Assembly: GCF_020164595.1 (NCBI RefSeq)
Contig: NZ_JAIQZE010000001.1
Coordinates: 124,001-188,000, forward strand
Source of the DNA: Psychroflexus longus
Lineage (GTDB): Bacteria; Bacteroidota; Bacteroidia; Flavobacteriales; Flavobacteriaceae
Length of the DNA stretch: 64,000 bases
Direction of reading: 5' to 3'
Shown here piece after piece: positions 44,268-54,092 of the stretch. Made by a program: the position numbers and the translations under genes. How positions within the stretch are numbered: position 1 is the first letter of the stretch; the number at the start of each line of letters is the position of its first letter. The notes under the pieces are model-generated. The model ran no database searches, had not been told where the DNA came from, and saw nothing but the letters and a program-made list of their open reading frames with translations.

Positions 44268-45282
44268 TTTCCTTTTCGATTTCACTATTTTCAAAAATCA
44301 ATTTGACTAGTTTATTCGAAAGGCTTGGAGCAGCCATAACCCCTCGACTACCAAAACCATTTAGTATAAATATGTTTTTATACTCAGGATGAACACCTAG
44401 TATGGGTTTACGATCTCTTACAGTTGGTCTTACTCCAGCTAACTGATCAATGATCTCAAAATCACAATCAATCATTTCAGACAGTTTTGCTTCAAGCTCT
44501 ACCCGTGCTTCTGCAGTCGGAAGATCATTGAGATGCTCACGCGAATAAGTGGCTCCATATTTATAAAGATCGTTTCCAAGTGGAATTATAAAATTCCTGG
44601 ACTTTAGAATTTTCTGGTTGGCTTTTAAATTCTTAGACTTGAAAATCAAATACTCCCCTTTGTTACCATAAATAGGCAACCAATTAAAAAATGGATTATT
44701 GACGACTCCGAAGCCTTCACAAAAAATTAAAGAAGCGTATTCTTCATTTTTATATTTTAAGCTATGATTTCTGAATTTAATTGCGTTATAATCGATGCTT
44801 TCAGAAATAAAGTTAGAAGCTTTTACATAGCTTAGTCTTTTGTGATTTATCAACTTTTTGAGATCCAAAAGATGAGACTGAAGAACTTCTCCTGCTTTAT
44901 AATCAGAATGGACTGATGATTCTATACTACTTATGTCCGAATTGAGAAACGGCGCGAGTTTGGATTGATCGGAAGCAACTATCCAATTATTCTGATCTTC
45001 AACTGAAGAGAAAAGTTTATAAACCGGGACTTTTTTAAAATAATTTTTATCACCCCCTAAGTTGAAATGATTGTAGAATTGAATAGCTTCAGGCATCAAA
45101 ACGTCAGCGTTCCATGCAAGGTTATAACGTTTAAGAGCTACAGGATTCAAAACTCCTCCAGCTACCTTTGAAGATTGCTGACTTTCATCTGAAATAATAT
45201 CAAATGTTTTGAACATTACCTCTAATTGCCTCGCCACCGATAAACCTGCAATACCAAATCCAACTACTAGTGCATCTTTCAT
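44233..45282 (-). CDS. FAD-dependent oxidoreductase (DAO family)
   Basis: 349 residues. The N-terminal dinucleotide-binding motif is GFGIAGLSVARQLE (residues 8-21), an FAD-binding GxGxxG. The C-terminal part has ATYSREHLNDLP, GVRPTVRDRKPILGVHPEYK and NGFGSRGVMAAPSLS, typical of the D-amino-acid/glycine-oxidase-like family, including the oxidoreductase half of MnmC. Substrate unknown. Convergent with, and overlapping, DUF983; a spacer with a terminator separates it from gldN. Confidence 0.87.
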   Translation of the reverse strand: MKDALVVGFGIAGLSVARQLEVMFKTFDIISDESQQSSKVAGGVLNPVALKRYNLAWNADVLMPEAIQFYNHFNLGGDKNYFKKVPVYKLFSSVEDQNNWIVASDQSKLAPFLNSDISSIESSVHSDYKAGEVLQSHLLDLKKLINHKRLSYVKASNFISESIDYNAIKFRNHSLKYKNEEYASLIFCEGFGVVNNPFFNWLPIYGNKGEYLIFKSKNLKANQKILKSRNFIIPLGNDLYKYGATYSREHLNDLPTAEARVELEAKLSEMIDCDFEIIDQLAGVRPTVRDRKPILGVHPEYKNIFILNGFGSRGVMAAPSLSNKLVKLIFENSEIEKEINLDRFLKFYA

Positions 45283-45369
45283 GGTTCAAATATATTATTT
45301 TTTGAAAGTCATATGGTTTGCCCTTTCAACACATAAGTTAATATCTAATTAATTTTATGACCAATAAAA

Positions 45370-45392
45370 AACCCTCACGAATCGTAAGGGTT
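45370..45392 (-). terminator. Terminator after gldN
   Basis: Stem aaccctcacg / cgtaagggtt (one mismatch), aat loop, then a T run on the minus strand. It closes the gldKLMN operon. Confidence 0.75.
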
Positions 45393-45418
45393 GAATAAGA
45401 TTAAAAAGCTATTCTAAA

Positions 45419-46444
45419 TTAGTAATTCCACATATCTAATTCAAAATTTCTTATTTCTTCTTTTATTCTATTAGACTCTAAAAGCTGCAACAATGCATTA
45501 TCTTGTATATAATCAGCAACTTCTCTATCCTCGTAAACGTTTTGAGTCTTAAAAATTACAGCGTCGAAACGTCTTGAATTTAAAAGATGATCAAAACTAA
45601 AAGGCATGGAACTATTATCATTATTTAAGACCTTGGCCTCATGTAAAACCTGTCTAGCGTCAGGAAACCAAACCCAGAAGTAAGGAATAATTTCTGGGTC
45701 ACCAGAAAAGCTTTGATTCTGACTTTGTATGTCATATCCAGCTGGAGCAATACCAAGCAATCTATATCTCATCTCACCCTGCAATTTGTCGAAGTACCAC
45801 ATACCTTTAATATGGTATTCTAAAATATCTCTGCTGGTAATTTCAGTAGGAATTAGGTAGGGTTCCATCTGGTCTACCAATTCTTTTGGATATTGATCTT
45901 GATAATTAGACAAATTTCCAGCTAAAGACCTGTTCACGAATTCCTGTACGTTTTCTGTTCCAGTAACACCGTATTGACCAAGTATATCTAAGGCAACATC
46001 GGGAAGAAAAACAGATTTTGTAGACCCAAGGATTTCCTCGTAAGATTTCTTTTTATTGAAATAACTTGTAGAATAAACCTCAGTGATGGCTTCTGTAGAA
46101 GTAGAGTCTTTTGCTCCTACTTCAATTGCATCTAAAAGAACTCTATAGAGAGAACGTCTGTTTTTGGAAAAGGAATCGTCTTGTGTTGGATAAAGCAAAG
46201 GAAAATTAATTTTCTGCTTTAAATCAATTTTTTCCCAAACAACTTTAGACCAAAGAATATCTCTATCGCCAATGTAACCATATTCAAGAGGTTTATCATC
46301 ATCTGCAATTTTCTGATCTTCTGTCAACACACCGACTTGTGAAGGTTTGGATGCATTTAAGATATTCGATTGAGCAACAGCGAAACTTCCGCATAGTGCT
46401 AAAACCGAACACATAAACACTTTAAAATTAGAATACATCATCAT
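45419..46444 (-). CDS. gldN: Gliding/type IX secretion protein GldN
   Basis: 341 residues with an N-terminal signal peptide. The family blocks are present: IGDRDILWSKVVWEKIDLKQ, ITSRDILEYHIKGMWYFDKL and PYFWVWFPDARQVLHEA. In the type IX machine GldN works with the lipoprotein GldK in the periplasmic ring below the outer membrane. Last gene of the operon: it begins 6 bp after the gldM stop. Confidence 0.95.
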   Translation of the reverse strand: MMMYSNFKVFMCSVLALCGSFAVAQSNILNASKPSQVGVLTEDQKIADDDKPLEYGYIGDRDILWSKVVWEKIDLKQKINFPLLYPTQDDSFSKNRRSLYRVLLDAIEVGAKDSTSTEAITEVYSTSYFNKKKSYEEILGSTKSVFLPDVALDILGQYGVTGTENVQEFVNRSLAGNLSNYQDQYPKELVDQMEPYLIPTEITSRDILEYHIKGMWYFDKLQGEMRYRLLGIAPAGYDIQSQNQSFSGDPEIIPYFWVWFPDARQVLHEAKVLNNDNSSMPFSFDHLLNSRRFDAVIFKTQNVYEDREVADYIQDNALLQLLESNRIKEEIRNFELDMWNY

Positions 46445-46450
46445 CTTAAT

Positions 46451-48028
46451 TTAATTTGTTATTTGAACCAGTAGTGCAGGCATATTCTTAACGTTGACGC
46501 CTGGTACATCAGCTTTGATATCAAAAATTTGTACTATATCCCCAGCTCTTGCAAGATCTAACAGACCTTGAGCTCTAGCGTCTAGCTTACTTCCGTTAAC
46601 AACCACAGATGGTTGCCCAGGTATACTAAGGGTGAAACGCTTAACTACTGGCGTAATATCAAAATCGAAATTTTCAAAAGTTGCTCCGATAGGTGAAACT
46701 TTCAATGCATTTTTCGGCATTTGTATAGCTCCTCCTTCTTGAACCTGGCCTCTTACTGTAGGAGTAGGTCTTGGTAAACTTTTGATCCTAAAAGTTACTG
46801 GAGGAGAGCTTATTTTTTCTCCATCAATTTCACCAGTAACATTTATTTTTAGCTCATTTCCTGTTGTGGGTGTTACCACATAATTAGTTCCACTGACTTT
46901 CTTCAGTGAAGCTGGTGAAGCACTTGCATTAATCTTGTTGCTAGGGACTCCAGGCATTGATACAGTAATAGGATTATCGATACCTCTGTATACTACATTC
47001 ATTTTATCAGCAGAAACAATAGCTTGATTGGGTTTTGGAATAACTGAAAATGACTGATTTACAGGCACTTCGATTTCTTTTCCATTTTGTTTAAAAATGA
47101 GTACACCACTTATTTGATGATCACCTGCACTCCCAGCATTAACGTTAAGTTTAACCTGACCTCCTTCGAGAGAATAGTCCTTGTCTTTAACCAGAGGTCT
47201 ACCATCTAATGTTAATTTAACTTCATTTGGAACAGTTGAATTGTCAGTACGTCCCAAAACAATGGATCCATCAAAAATATTTCCCTGATAATACGCACTT
47301 CTATCCTGATTTAATAAAGTTGAGTAATTATCCATTGATGCTATTTGAGTAAGTTGACCTGAAAGCATAGAAGATAAAATTTCATTCTCAAGAACTTTTA
47401 AGTCATTTTGCAAAGCAGTTACTTTTGTAATTGAAGATATTAAAGGATAACCAACGAAATGATGTCTTACATAGTTAACCTTAGCACCTTTGACGCCTGA
47501 GTCTGGAGAGACAGGTTCTCCGCTAAATTTCTCATTTATAGAAGATAGAAAAACCGCGTATTTAGCATCATCACCAAGAATTTGGTTCATTTGATCTTTG
47601 TAAGATCTCATGTTAGTCAAAAATTCTTCACCAGCTGTTGTAAGTTTTTCACCTTTTACAAATAATTCATCTGTATAAGAAGATTTATCCATCGTTTCGT
47701 AATCTTTTGGATCTTCTACAGACTTATACATTCCCTCTTTCAGTTCACTATAGTAAGTAAACAAATCAGATGTAGCTTTGGAAACCAGATCTGCTTTAAC
47801 CAGAACAGCTGCAAATTGATCTGGCGATTCAGATGCCTTCATTGATAGCCCTGCTAGTGCAGCATCATTTTTTTCCTCAAATTTTAAATTGGTGTCTTCA
47901 AGGTTTTCATTAATAGTTCCGAAGGCAGATAAAACTTCTTTGGACATATTCAGAGCTAACATTGCGATGAAGACTAAATACATCATATTGATCATTTTCT
48001 GCCTTGGTGTTTCTTTTCCTCCAGCCAT
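46451..48028 (-). CDS. gldM: Gliding/type IX secretion motor protein GldM
   Basis: 525 residues: short cytosolic start (MAGGKETPRQKMINMMYLVF), one membrane helix (about 14-33) and a long periplasmic part built of four domains in known structures. It ends with the beta-rich AALLVQITN-type tail. With GldL it forms the proton-driven rotary motor of type IX secretion and gliding; its periplasmic rod contacts the GldK/GldN ring. It begins 25 bp after gldL. Confidence 0.95.
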   Translation of the reverse strand: MAGGKETPRQKMINMMYLVFIAMLALNMSKEVLSAFGTINENLEDTNLKFEEKNDAALAGLSMKASESPDQFAAVLVKADLVSKATSDLFTYYSELKEGMYKSVEDPKDYETMDKSSYTDELFVKGEKLTTAGEEFLTNMRSYKDQMNQILGDDAKYAVFLSSINEKFSGEPVSPDSGVKGAKVNYVRHHFVGYPLISSITKVTALQNDLKVLENEILSSMLSGQLTQIASMDNYSTLLNQDRSAYYQGNIFDGSIVLGRTDNSTVPNEVKLTLDGRPLVKDKDYSLEGGQVKLNVNAGSAGDHQISGVLIFKQNGKEIEVPVNQSFSVIPKPNQAIVSADKMNVVYRGIDNPITVSMPGVPSNKINASASPASLKKVSGTNYVVTPTTGNELKINVTGEIDGEKISSPPVTFRIKSLPRPTPTVRGQVQEGGAIQMPKNALKVSPIGATFENFDFDITPVVKRFTLSIPGQPSVVVNGSKLDARAQGLLDLARAGDIVQIFDIKADVPGVNVKNMPALLVQITN

Positions 48029-48053
48029 AGTTTTTCTTTTAAGAAATTATAAA

Positions 48054-48704
48054 TTAAGCTTTAGGTCTCATTGCTGTTAACATACCACCATATACACCGT
48101 TGAGGGAATCTAAATTTGCAGTTAAGGACTCCATTTGCTCTCTCAATTTACCTGCATTGTCAGCTACAGCTTGATTAGCTTCTGCTTGCTTGGATGCAGA
48201 TTCTACCTGAATTTTATATAAATTGTTCAACGATTCCATATGGGTAGCAGCCAGAGTAAGTTCCTCGCTATATTTTCTTTGAGATTCCATGGAATCTGTT
48301 GTAGGCTGAATATTTCGGGCTGCACCTTCAAAGTTTTTGATGCTCTCCCCCAAACTTTCCATAAGTTTAGAATCGATTTTAGCCTCTTTAAGCATATTAT
48401 CAAGCTTCTGGGATAGAAGACCACTTTCCTCTTCCAAATCATTTTTCATTTTTTGAGATGTAGCTTCGGATCCAGCAAGCTCTGGATATACTTTCGACCA
48501 ATCAAGCTCTTTCTCTACAGGTTCAAATGCTGAAATAGTGAATATGACGGCTTCTGTAATAAGACCAATTGTCAACATTAAACCACCAGTTATAAAACCA
48601 ATTGATATGTGTTGAATTTTAAAAAGAGCACCAATAATAACGATAGCTGCACCAAGGCCATAGACCATACTCATTATTTTCTTTCTGTTGTTTGATTTTG
48701 CCAT
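48054..48704 (-). CDS. gldL: Gliding/type IX secretion motor protein GldL
   Basis: 216 residues. Two membrane helices near the N-terminus (IMSMVYGLGAAIVIIGALF and FITGGLMLTIGLITEAVIF; the second carries the conserved glutamate of the proton path). A cytosolic helical, coiled-coil C-terminal part follows. Stator-like motor unit with GldM, using the proton motive force. It begins 22 bp after the gldK stop. Confidence 0.95.
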   Translation of the reverse strand: MAKSNNRKKIMSMVYGLGAAIVIIGALFKIQHISIGFITGGLMLTIGLITEAVIFTISAFEPVEKELDWSKVYPELAGSEATSQKMKNDLEEESGLLSQKLDNMLKEAKIDSKLMESLGESIKNFEGAARNIQPTTDSMESQRKYSEELTLAATHMESLNNLYKIQVESASKQAEANQAVADNAGKLREQMESLTANLDSLNGVYGGMLTAMRPKA

Positions 48705-48726
48705 AATTTAAAGTTTGATTGTTTGG

Positions 48727-50085
48727 TTAATTTAAATTTAAAGAGTTGCCAAGGAAGTCCTGAACAGTCCTGAATCCTATATAGCTTCTAGCTGAATCTG
48801 AATATTCGTAATCTCTTGTACTCACTTGCAAATAATAGCTTACATCTTTCCATGAGCCACCTCTTACAACTTTACGTTTATTATCACTATTATAAACATT
48901 AGGACTCATCGAAGATACGTATTCATAAGAAGCCGGATCGTAAGAAGTATTAACCCATTCAGCAACATTACCAGACATATTGTACAAACCGTAATCATTT
49001 GGTTCGTAAGCATCTGCTTCTACTGTATAAAGTGCTTCATCAGCTGCATAATCTCCTCTAAAAGGTTTGAAGTTTGCTAAAAAACAAGCTCTATCGTCCT
49101 TTGCGTAAGGACCACCCCATGGATATGTTCCTCCTTCAATACCTCCTCTTGCAGCGTATTCCCACTCAGCTTCTGATGGAAGTCTGAAAAAGTTAACATT
49201 AGCTTCCTTTTTCTTTTTCCTGAAGTCATTCAAATATTTAGTTCTCCAGTTAGCGAAAGCTTTAGCTTGCCCCCATGTCACACCGACTACCGGATAATTA
49301 TCGTAGGCAGTATGAGAGAAATAATCATTGTGCATTGGTTCATTATAAGAATAGTTGAAATCTTTTATCCAAACGGTTGTGTCTGGATAAACCATAACTT
49401 CCTGTTCTGTGATAAAATCAGTACGCTCACCTTTTTTTCTTGCGGCAGCATCAATATCCATCGTTTTGTAGCTGTACTTAAATTGGGTAACATCCAGCAT
49501 TCGTCTGCCGTTATAAGACTGGTCGTTAGATAAATAAAATTCATCCATGACGTAAACATAATCTTCATCAGGATACTGTGCAGGATCCCATATGATCTTA
49601 GGGTTCCAGTTCAAAGCTTGATCTAAAGGATCATAATGCTTTGAAAATTCTTCGTAAGGACTTAGCTCCTCTTCATCATTGTTGCCTGCGTTTTTAAAAG
49701 CATACCTCTGTATACCTTCCTCATTTCCATCGGCATCTCCAGATAACTCTGCAGCTTCTGCCAATTTTTGTCTAATAACTGAGTCCCTTACTCTTTCAAC
49801 GAATTGTCTATACTCTGAATTTGTAATTTCTGTTTCATCCATGTAGTAAGAAGGAACTGTTACAGTCTTGGGAGGAGCATTTTGAACACCTGCTAAATCA
49901 TCGTCCGATTTACCCATGATAAAAGAGCCTCCTTTAACTAAAACCATACCGTATGGTTTTTCAGGATACCACTTCTTTCCTTCTACTCCAACAAGCTGGC
50001 CTTTATCGCTTTTTCCACAACTCATCACTAGAAAGGCTAGCAATGCGACATAAAAACCTTTAGAAGATGCAAAATAAAATTTCAT
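48727..50085 (-). CDS. gldK: Gliding/type IX secretion lipoprotein GldK
   Basis: 452 residues: lipobox ending at Cys23 (LVMSC), then a formylglycine-generating-enzyme/sulfatase-modifying-type fold (MVLVKGGSFIMGKSDDD, DETEITNSEYRQF, GNVAEWVNTSYDP, VRGGSWKDVSYYLQVSTRDY), as in all GldK/PorK proteins. It forms the outer-membrane-associated ring with GldN. First gene of gldK-gldL-gldM-gldN. The arginase-fold gene in the same orientation lies 74 bp upstream. Confidence 0.95.
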   Translation of the reverse strand: MKFYFASSKGFYVALLAFLVMSCGKSDKGQLVGVEGKKWYPEKPYGMVLVKGGSFIMGKSDDDLAGVQNAPPKTVTVPSYYMDETEITNSEYRQFVERVRDSVIRQKLAEAAELSGDADGNEEGIQRYAFKNAGNNDEEELSPYEEFSKHYDPLDQALNWNPKIIWDPAQYPDEDYVYVMDEFYLSNDQSYNGRRMLDVTQFKYSYKTMDIDAAARKKGERTDFITEQEVMVYPDTTVWIKDFNYSYNEPMHNDYFSHTAYDNYPVVGVTWGQAKAFANWRTKYLNDFRKKKKEANVNFFRLPSEAEWEYAARGGIEGGTYPWGGPYAKDDRACFLANFKPFRGDYAADEALYTVEADAYEPNDYGLYNMSGNVAEWVNTSYDPASYEYVSSMSPNVYNSDNKRKVVRGGSWKDVSYYLQVSTRDYEYSDSARSYIGFRTVQDFLGNSLNLN

Positions 50086-50159
50086 AATTTATTGATTAAA
50101 TTCAAATCTTGTGTACAAATAAACAATTTTTTTCTTAACAACAATTAAATTATTTATGA

Positions 50160-51311
50160 TTATATACTGTTTTTATATTTGGCTTTCAGCCATCTATCCG
50201 GTATTGTGGAAGAAATGGCATCCAAATAATCTTGTTTATCACATGCTAATAACGAGGGTTTATGTTCATTATTATTTGCATTAGGAATTTTGATCCACCA
50301 ACGGTCTGAAACTTCACTTTTGATAAAGACCAAAATTTCATCCTGAATAGGTACGTTGTATTTCAAAAAGCTGGAGTTATTCTCCGATACTTTTTCATTT
50401 AACCTCAAACTGAAACCTTCCAAAAAATACCATAACATTTGAGAAATCAAATGAATGAGGCTTTCAGACTTTTTCATCGCTTGCAACTCATATATTCCAA
50501 AAGAACTTAATTTGTCACTCATCCCTGCATATCTTGACAACTTGCACAAATCAAATGTACTGAATCCATTAATATTTTTATGACTTGGATCAGCAATTTC
50601 TGAAGATTTAACACAATAAATATCAACACTAAATAAGTCAGTGTCTCTCAAAACTGGTTCAGCTCTAGTAAAATCTTGCTTCAGCTCTCCTAACCTGAGG
50701 GTTTCAAAAAAAAGCTTTTCCATCAAATCAATTTCTTCCTGAGGAGACAAAAATGTTTGATAACCCAAATTGCAATAATTAAAAAGATTATAAGGCTCAT
50801 CAATAATCATTTTACCAACATAAGATTGTCCATCCATTGGTAGATCTGAATTGCCCAGGTCAAATTTATGATCTGCACTAGTAAGATTAACCATGTACTT
50901 AACACCATCATAGGCCCTATATTGATAAAAAGTGAAATCCTGACTACCCCCCAAAACAATTGGAATAATCGATTTCTGATAAAGTCGATTAAGAATTGTT
51001 TTTAGAACATAGGCTGTATCTGACACCTCATCACCTTCTAAAATATCTCCTAAGTCTAAAATATTCAACTTCCAATTACCTACATACATATTGTAAAGTT
51101 GAGTTCTTATATCATCAAAGTAAAAATCTGTTTTATCCGCATAATTACTATTACGAGAATCTTTTACACAAATTATAGCTAGCTGAATGTTTTCTAAACT
51201 TACCTCCTCGCCGTTATAAAAACTTACGAAATTGGATAAAGTTTGGTTTGAAAAAGATTGGAAACTTCCCTGTAATTCTTCACTTACGGGTTTTAGATAT
51301 TCAAATACCAT
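50160..51311 (-). CDS. Arginase/formimidoylglutamase-fold protein with degenerate metal site
   Basis: 383 residues of the ureohydrolase fold: GGSQD at 121-125, LTSADHKFDLG around 143-153, SVDIYCVKSSEIADPS around 228-243. In active enzymes these are GGDHS, DAHxD and SxDxDxxDP, which carry the manganese ligands. Here the first His is absent, the DAHxD spacing is changed and the second Asp of SxDxD is Tyr232. The gene is usually called formimidoylglutamase in flavobacteria, but hydrolysis is doubtful with this site. It lies between topA (10 bp upstream, same transcript) and gldK. Confidence 0.75.
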   Translation of the reverse strand: MVFEYLKPVSEELQGSFQSFSNQTLSNFVSFYNGEEVSLENIQLAIICVKDSRNSNYADKTDFYFDDIRTQLYNMYVGNWKLNILDLGDILEGDEVSDTAYVLKTILNRLYQKSIIPIVLGGSQDFTFYQYRAYDGVKYMVNLTSADHKFDLGNSDLPMDGQSYVGKMIIDEPYNLFNYCNLGYQTFLSPQEEIDLMEKLFFETLRLGELKQDFTRAEPVLRDTDLFSVDIYCVKSSEIADPSHKNINGFSTFDLCKLSRYAGMSDKLSSFGIYELQAMKKSESLIHLISQMLWYFLEGFSLRLNEKVSENNSSFLKYNVPIQDEILVFIKSEVSDRWWIKIPNANNNEHKPSLLACDKQDYLDAISSTIPDRWLKAKYKNSI

Positions 51312-51320
51312 TTAATTCGG

Positions 51321-53903
51321 TTAGGATTTTTTTGACTTAGATTTTGTGCTAGTAGATTTTTTAGCAGCAGTTTTTTTTGCTTTAGAAGTTGTTTTCTTTT
51401 TAGCAGGTGCTTTCTTTGTTTTAGTTGCAGCTTTCTTTTTAGCTGGTTTTTTCTTAGTCTTCGTATTTTTTTCCAGAATAGCTTGAGCTTCATCTAGCGC
51501 CATTCCTTCAGCATCAGTGGTCTTAGGAAGTTCTACTTTCGTTTTTCCTTTAGACAATTTATACCTTCCCCATCTTGCTTTTTCCAGCTTTATACCTTCT
51601 TCCTCCCAGTGATGAATGAGTTTATCTTTTTCCTTCTGAATTTTATCCTCGATCAACTCGACAATGTTATCTTCACTTAAATTATCAAAGTCGTATTTCT
51701 TGTTTACATTAATGAACATACCATCCCACTTTAAAAAGGGACCAAAACGACCGACACCTTTTTGTACTCCTTTATCCTGATAATAATAAATAGGTTCTTC
51801 AGCTTTTTCCTTTGCTTTGATCAATTCAATAGCCCTGTCATAGGAGACATCCAAAGGATCTTCCCCTTTTTCAAGAGAAACGAATTTCTTACCAAAACGC
51901 ACATACGGTCCATATCGACCAATATTAGTTTCTACTTCCTCACCCTCATACTCTCCAAGTTGCTTAGGAAGCTTAAACAGGTCCATTGCTTCCTCATAAG
52001 TCACAGAATTTAAAGTCTGACTTGGCTTTAGACTAGCAAATCTTGGCTTTTCATCATCTTCTACAGAACCAATTTGAACCATAGGCCCAAATTTACCTAA
52101 GCGGGCACTTACTGGCTTTCCTGTTTCAGGATCTTCTCCAAGAACCCTTTCACCAACTTCTCTCTCAGCATTTGCTGCAACATCTAAAACAGTTGGATGA
52201 AAATGGATATAAAAATCACTCATCACCTTAGTCCACTTGGCATTCCCTTCAGCAACCTCATCAAAATCCTGCTCTAGTTTGGCTGTAAAATTATAATCCA
52301 ATATACTCTTGAAATGCTTTACAAGAAAGTCTGTCACAACCATTCCTACATCTGTTGGAACCAGTTTTCCTTTATCACTTCCAACTTTTTCTGAAAGGGT
52401 TTCCGTCTTTATTTTATCGTTTTTGAATGTGTATTGAACATATTCGCGTTCAGTCCCATCCACATTTCCTTTTTCAATATACTTTCTATTCTGAATGGTA
52501 GAGATTGTCGGAGCGTAGGTTGACGGTCTACCAATACCGAGCTCTTCTAATTTTTTCACTAAAGAAGCTTCTGTATATCGTGAAGGCGGTCTAGTATAAC
52601 GTTCGGTAGCCTGAATGTATTGATTCTGTAAAGACTCCCCCACCTTCATTGCTGGCAGCAATCCGCTTTGCTCTTCATCTTCTTCGTCTTTCCCTTCCAG
52701 ATATACTTTAAGAAATCCGTCAAATTTGACTACCTCGCCATTGGCTGAGAATTCTCTTTCATCTTTGTCTGAAGATATTCTAACGTTTGTTCTTTCTAAA
52801 GCTGCATCACTCATTTGTGAAGCAATTCCACGTTTCCAGATCAACTCATAAAGTCTTTGTTGATCACGTTCGGCATCGATTTGGTGAGTCGCAAAATTAG
52901 TTGGTCTTATAGCTTCGTGAGCTTCCTGAGCACCTTTGGACTTACCTTTATAATTACGTGCTTTATGGTATTTATCACCGTACGCACTTTTAATTTCGTC
53001 TTCGGCACTTTGTTTTGCCTGGCTGGATAGATTAACACTATCTGTCCTCATATATGTAATATGACCAGCTTCGTAGAGACGCTGAGCCATATTCATTGTT
53101 TTACTTACCGAGAAATAAAGCTTTCTAGCCGCTTCCTGTTGTAATGTTGATGTGGTAAATGGTGGCGCAGGAGATTTTTTTGCTGGCTTTTGAGTAAGAT
53201 CGCTTACCTCAAAACTGGCTTGTTTTTGAGCTTCAAGAAATGCTTCTACCTCCTTTTGAGAGCTTAAGTTTTTAGGAAGCTTAGCTTTAAAACTAGATCC
53301 TTTTTCTGTTTTAAATTCTGCATCAACTCTATAAAATACTTCTGGGTTAAAATCCAGAATCTCACGTTCGCGCTCAACTATTAATCTGACAGAAACCGAC
53401 TGAACTCTTCCTGCAGACAAACCGCCTTTTACTTTTCTCCATAAAATTGGAGAAAGTTCGTAGCCTACCAAACGGTCTAAGACTCTCCTGGCCTTTTGAG
53501 CATTTACCAGATTATAATCAATTTCTCTAGGATTTAAAATTGCGTTTTTAATGGCAGATTCAGTAATTTCAGAAAAAACTATACGTTTGGTTTTTTCCTT
53601 GTCAATTTTTAGCTCATCCGACAAGTGCCAGGCTATTGCTTCTCCTTCTCTATCTTCATCACTTGCAAGCCAAACCGTTTCAGATTCCTTTGCCATCTTG
53701 GTAAGTTTTCTTACCACGTCCTTTTTATCGCTGTTTACAACATATTTGGGTTTGAAGTCATTATCTACATCTACACCTAGTTCCTTTGAAGGTAAATCGG
53801 CAATGTGTCCAAAACTCGAGGCTACTTTATAATCTTTCCCTAAAAATTTTTCTATAGTCTTTGCTTTCGCAGGAGACTCAACAATTACTAGATTTTTGGC
53901 CAT
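51321..53903 (-). CDS. topA: DNA topoisomerase I (type IA)
   Basis: 860 residues. Toprim domain at the N-terminus (LVIVESPAKAKTIEKFLG; DEDREGEAIAWHL); catalytic tyrosine in GHITYMRTDSVNLS; RPPSRYTEASLVKKLEELGI conserved. The C-terminus has several topoisomerase-I C-terminal repeats (IGRYGPYVRFG, KGVGRFGPFLKWD) and ends in a ~60-residue Lys/Ala-rich tail (51330-51480) typical of Bacteroidota. Relaxes negative supercoils. It leads the topA - arginase-fold pair and is divergent from miaB. Confidence 0.95.
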   Translation of the reverse strand: MAKNLVIVESPAKAKTIEKFLGKDYKVASSFGHIADLPSKELGVDVDNDFKPKYVVNSDKKDVVRKLTKMAKESETVWLASDEDREGEAIAWHLSDELKIDKEKTKRIVFSEITESAIKNAILNPREIDYNLVNAQKARRVLDRLVGYELSPILWRKVKGGLSAGRVQSVSVRLIVEREREILDFNPEVFYRVDAEFKTEKGSSFKAKLPKNLSSQKEVEAFLEAQKQASFEVSDLTQKPAKKSPAPPFTTSTLQQEAARKLYFSVSKTMNMAQRLYEAGHITYMRTDSVNLSSQAKQSAEDEIKSAYGDKYHKARNYKGKSKGAQEAHEAIRPTNFATHQIDAERDQQRLYELIWKRGIASQMSDAALERTNVRISSDKDEREFSANGEVVKFDGFLKVYLEGKDEEDEEQSGLLPAMKVGESLQNQYIQATERYTRPPSRYTEASLVKKLEELGIGRPSTYAPTISTIQNRKYIEKGNVDGTEREYVQYTFKNDKIKTETLSEKVGSDKGKLVPTDVGMVVTDFLVKHFKSILDYNFTAKLEQDFDEVAEGNAKWTKVMSDFYIHFHPTVLDVAANAEREVGERVLGEDPETGKPVSARLGKFGPMVQIGSVEDDEKPRFASLKPSQTLNSVTYEEAMDLFKLPKQLGEYEGEEVETNIGRYGPYVRFGKKFVSLEKGEDPLDVSYDRAIELIKAKEKAEEPIYYYQDKGVQKGVGRFGPFLKWDGMFINVNKKYDFDNLSEDNIVELIEDKIQKEKDKLIHHWEEEGIKLEKARWGRYKLSKGKTKVELPKTTDAEGMALDEAQAILEKNTKTKKKPAKKKAATKTKKAPAKKKTTSKAKKTAAKKSTSTKSKSKKS

Positions 53904-54092
53904 TTAGTTATAATTTATATTGCAAAAGTATACGATTTTTTGGATTTCAATTTAAGAACTTCTGTAAAGTAGTCATATTAGCTACTTCAAGTTTGCTTTT
54001 CGATATAAAAATAGAGATTTCCAAAAACAATAAAATGACAGTTTGTCAGTAAATACAGATCACGTATCTTTGCGTAAAATTTACAGCTTTAC

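Noticed and set aside
51293-51493. Lys/Leu-rich 66-residue frame at the end of topA
   Set aside because: It is an alternative-frame shadow of the repetitive Lys/Ala-rich tail of topoisomerase I.
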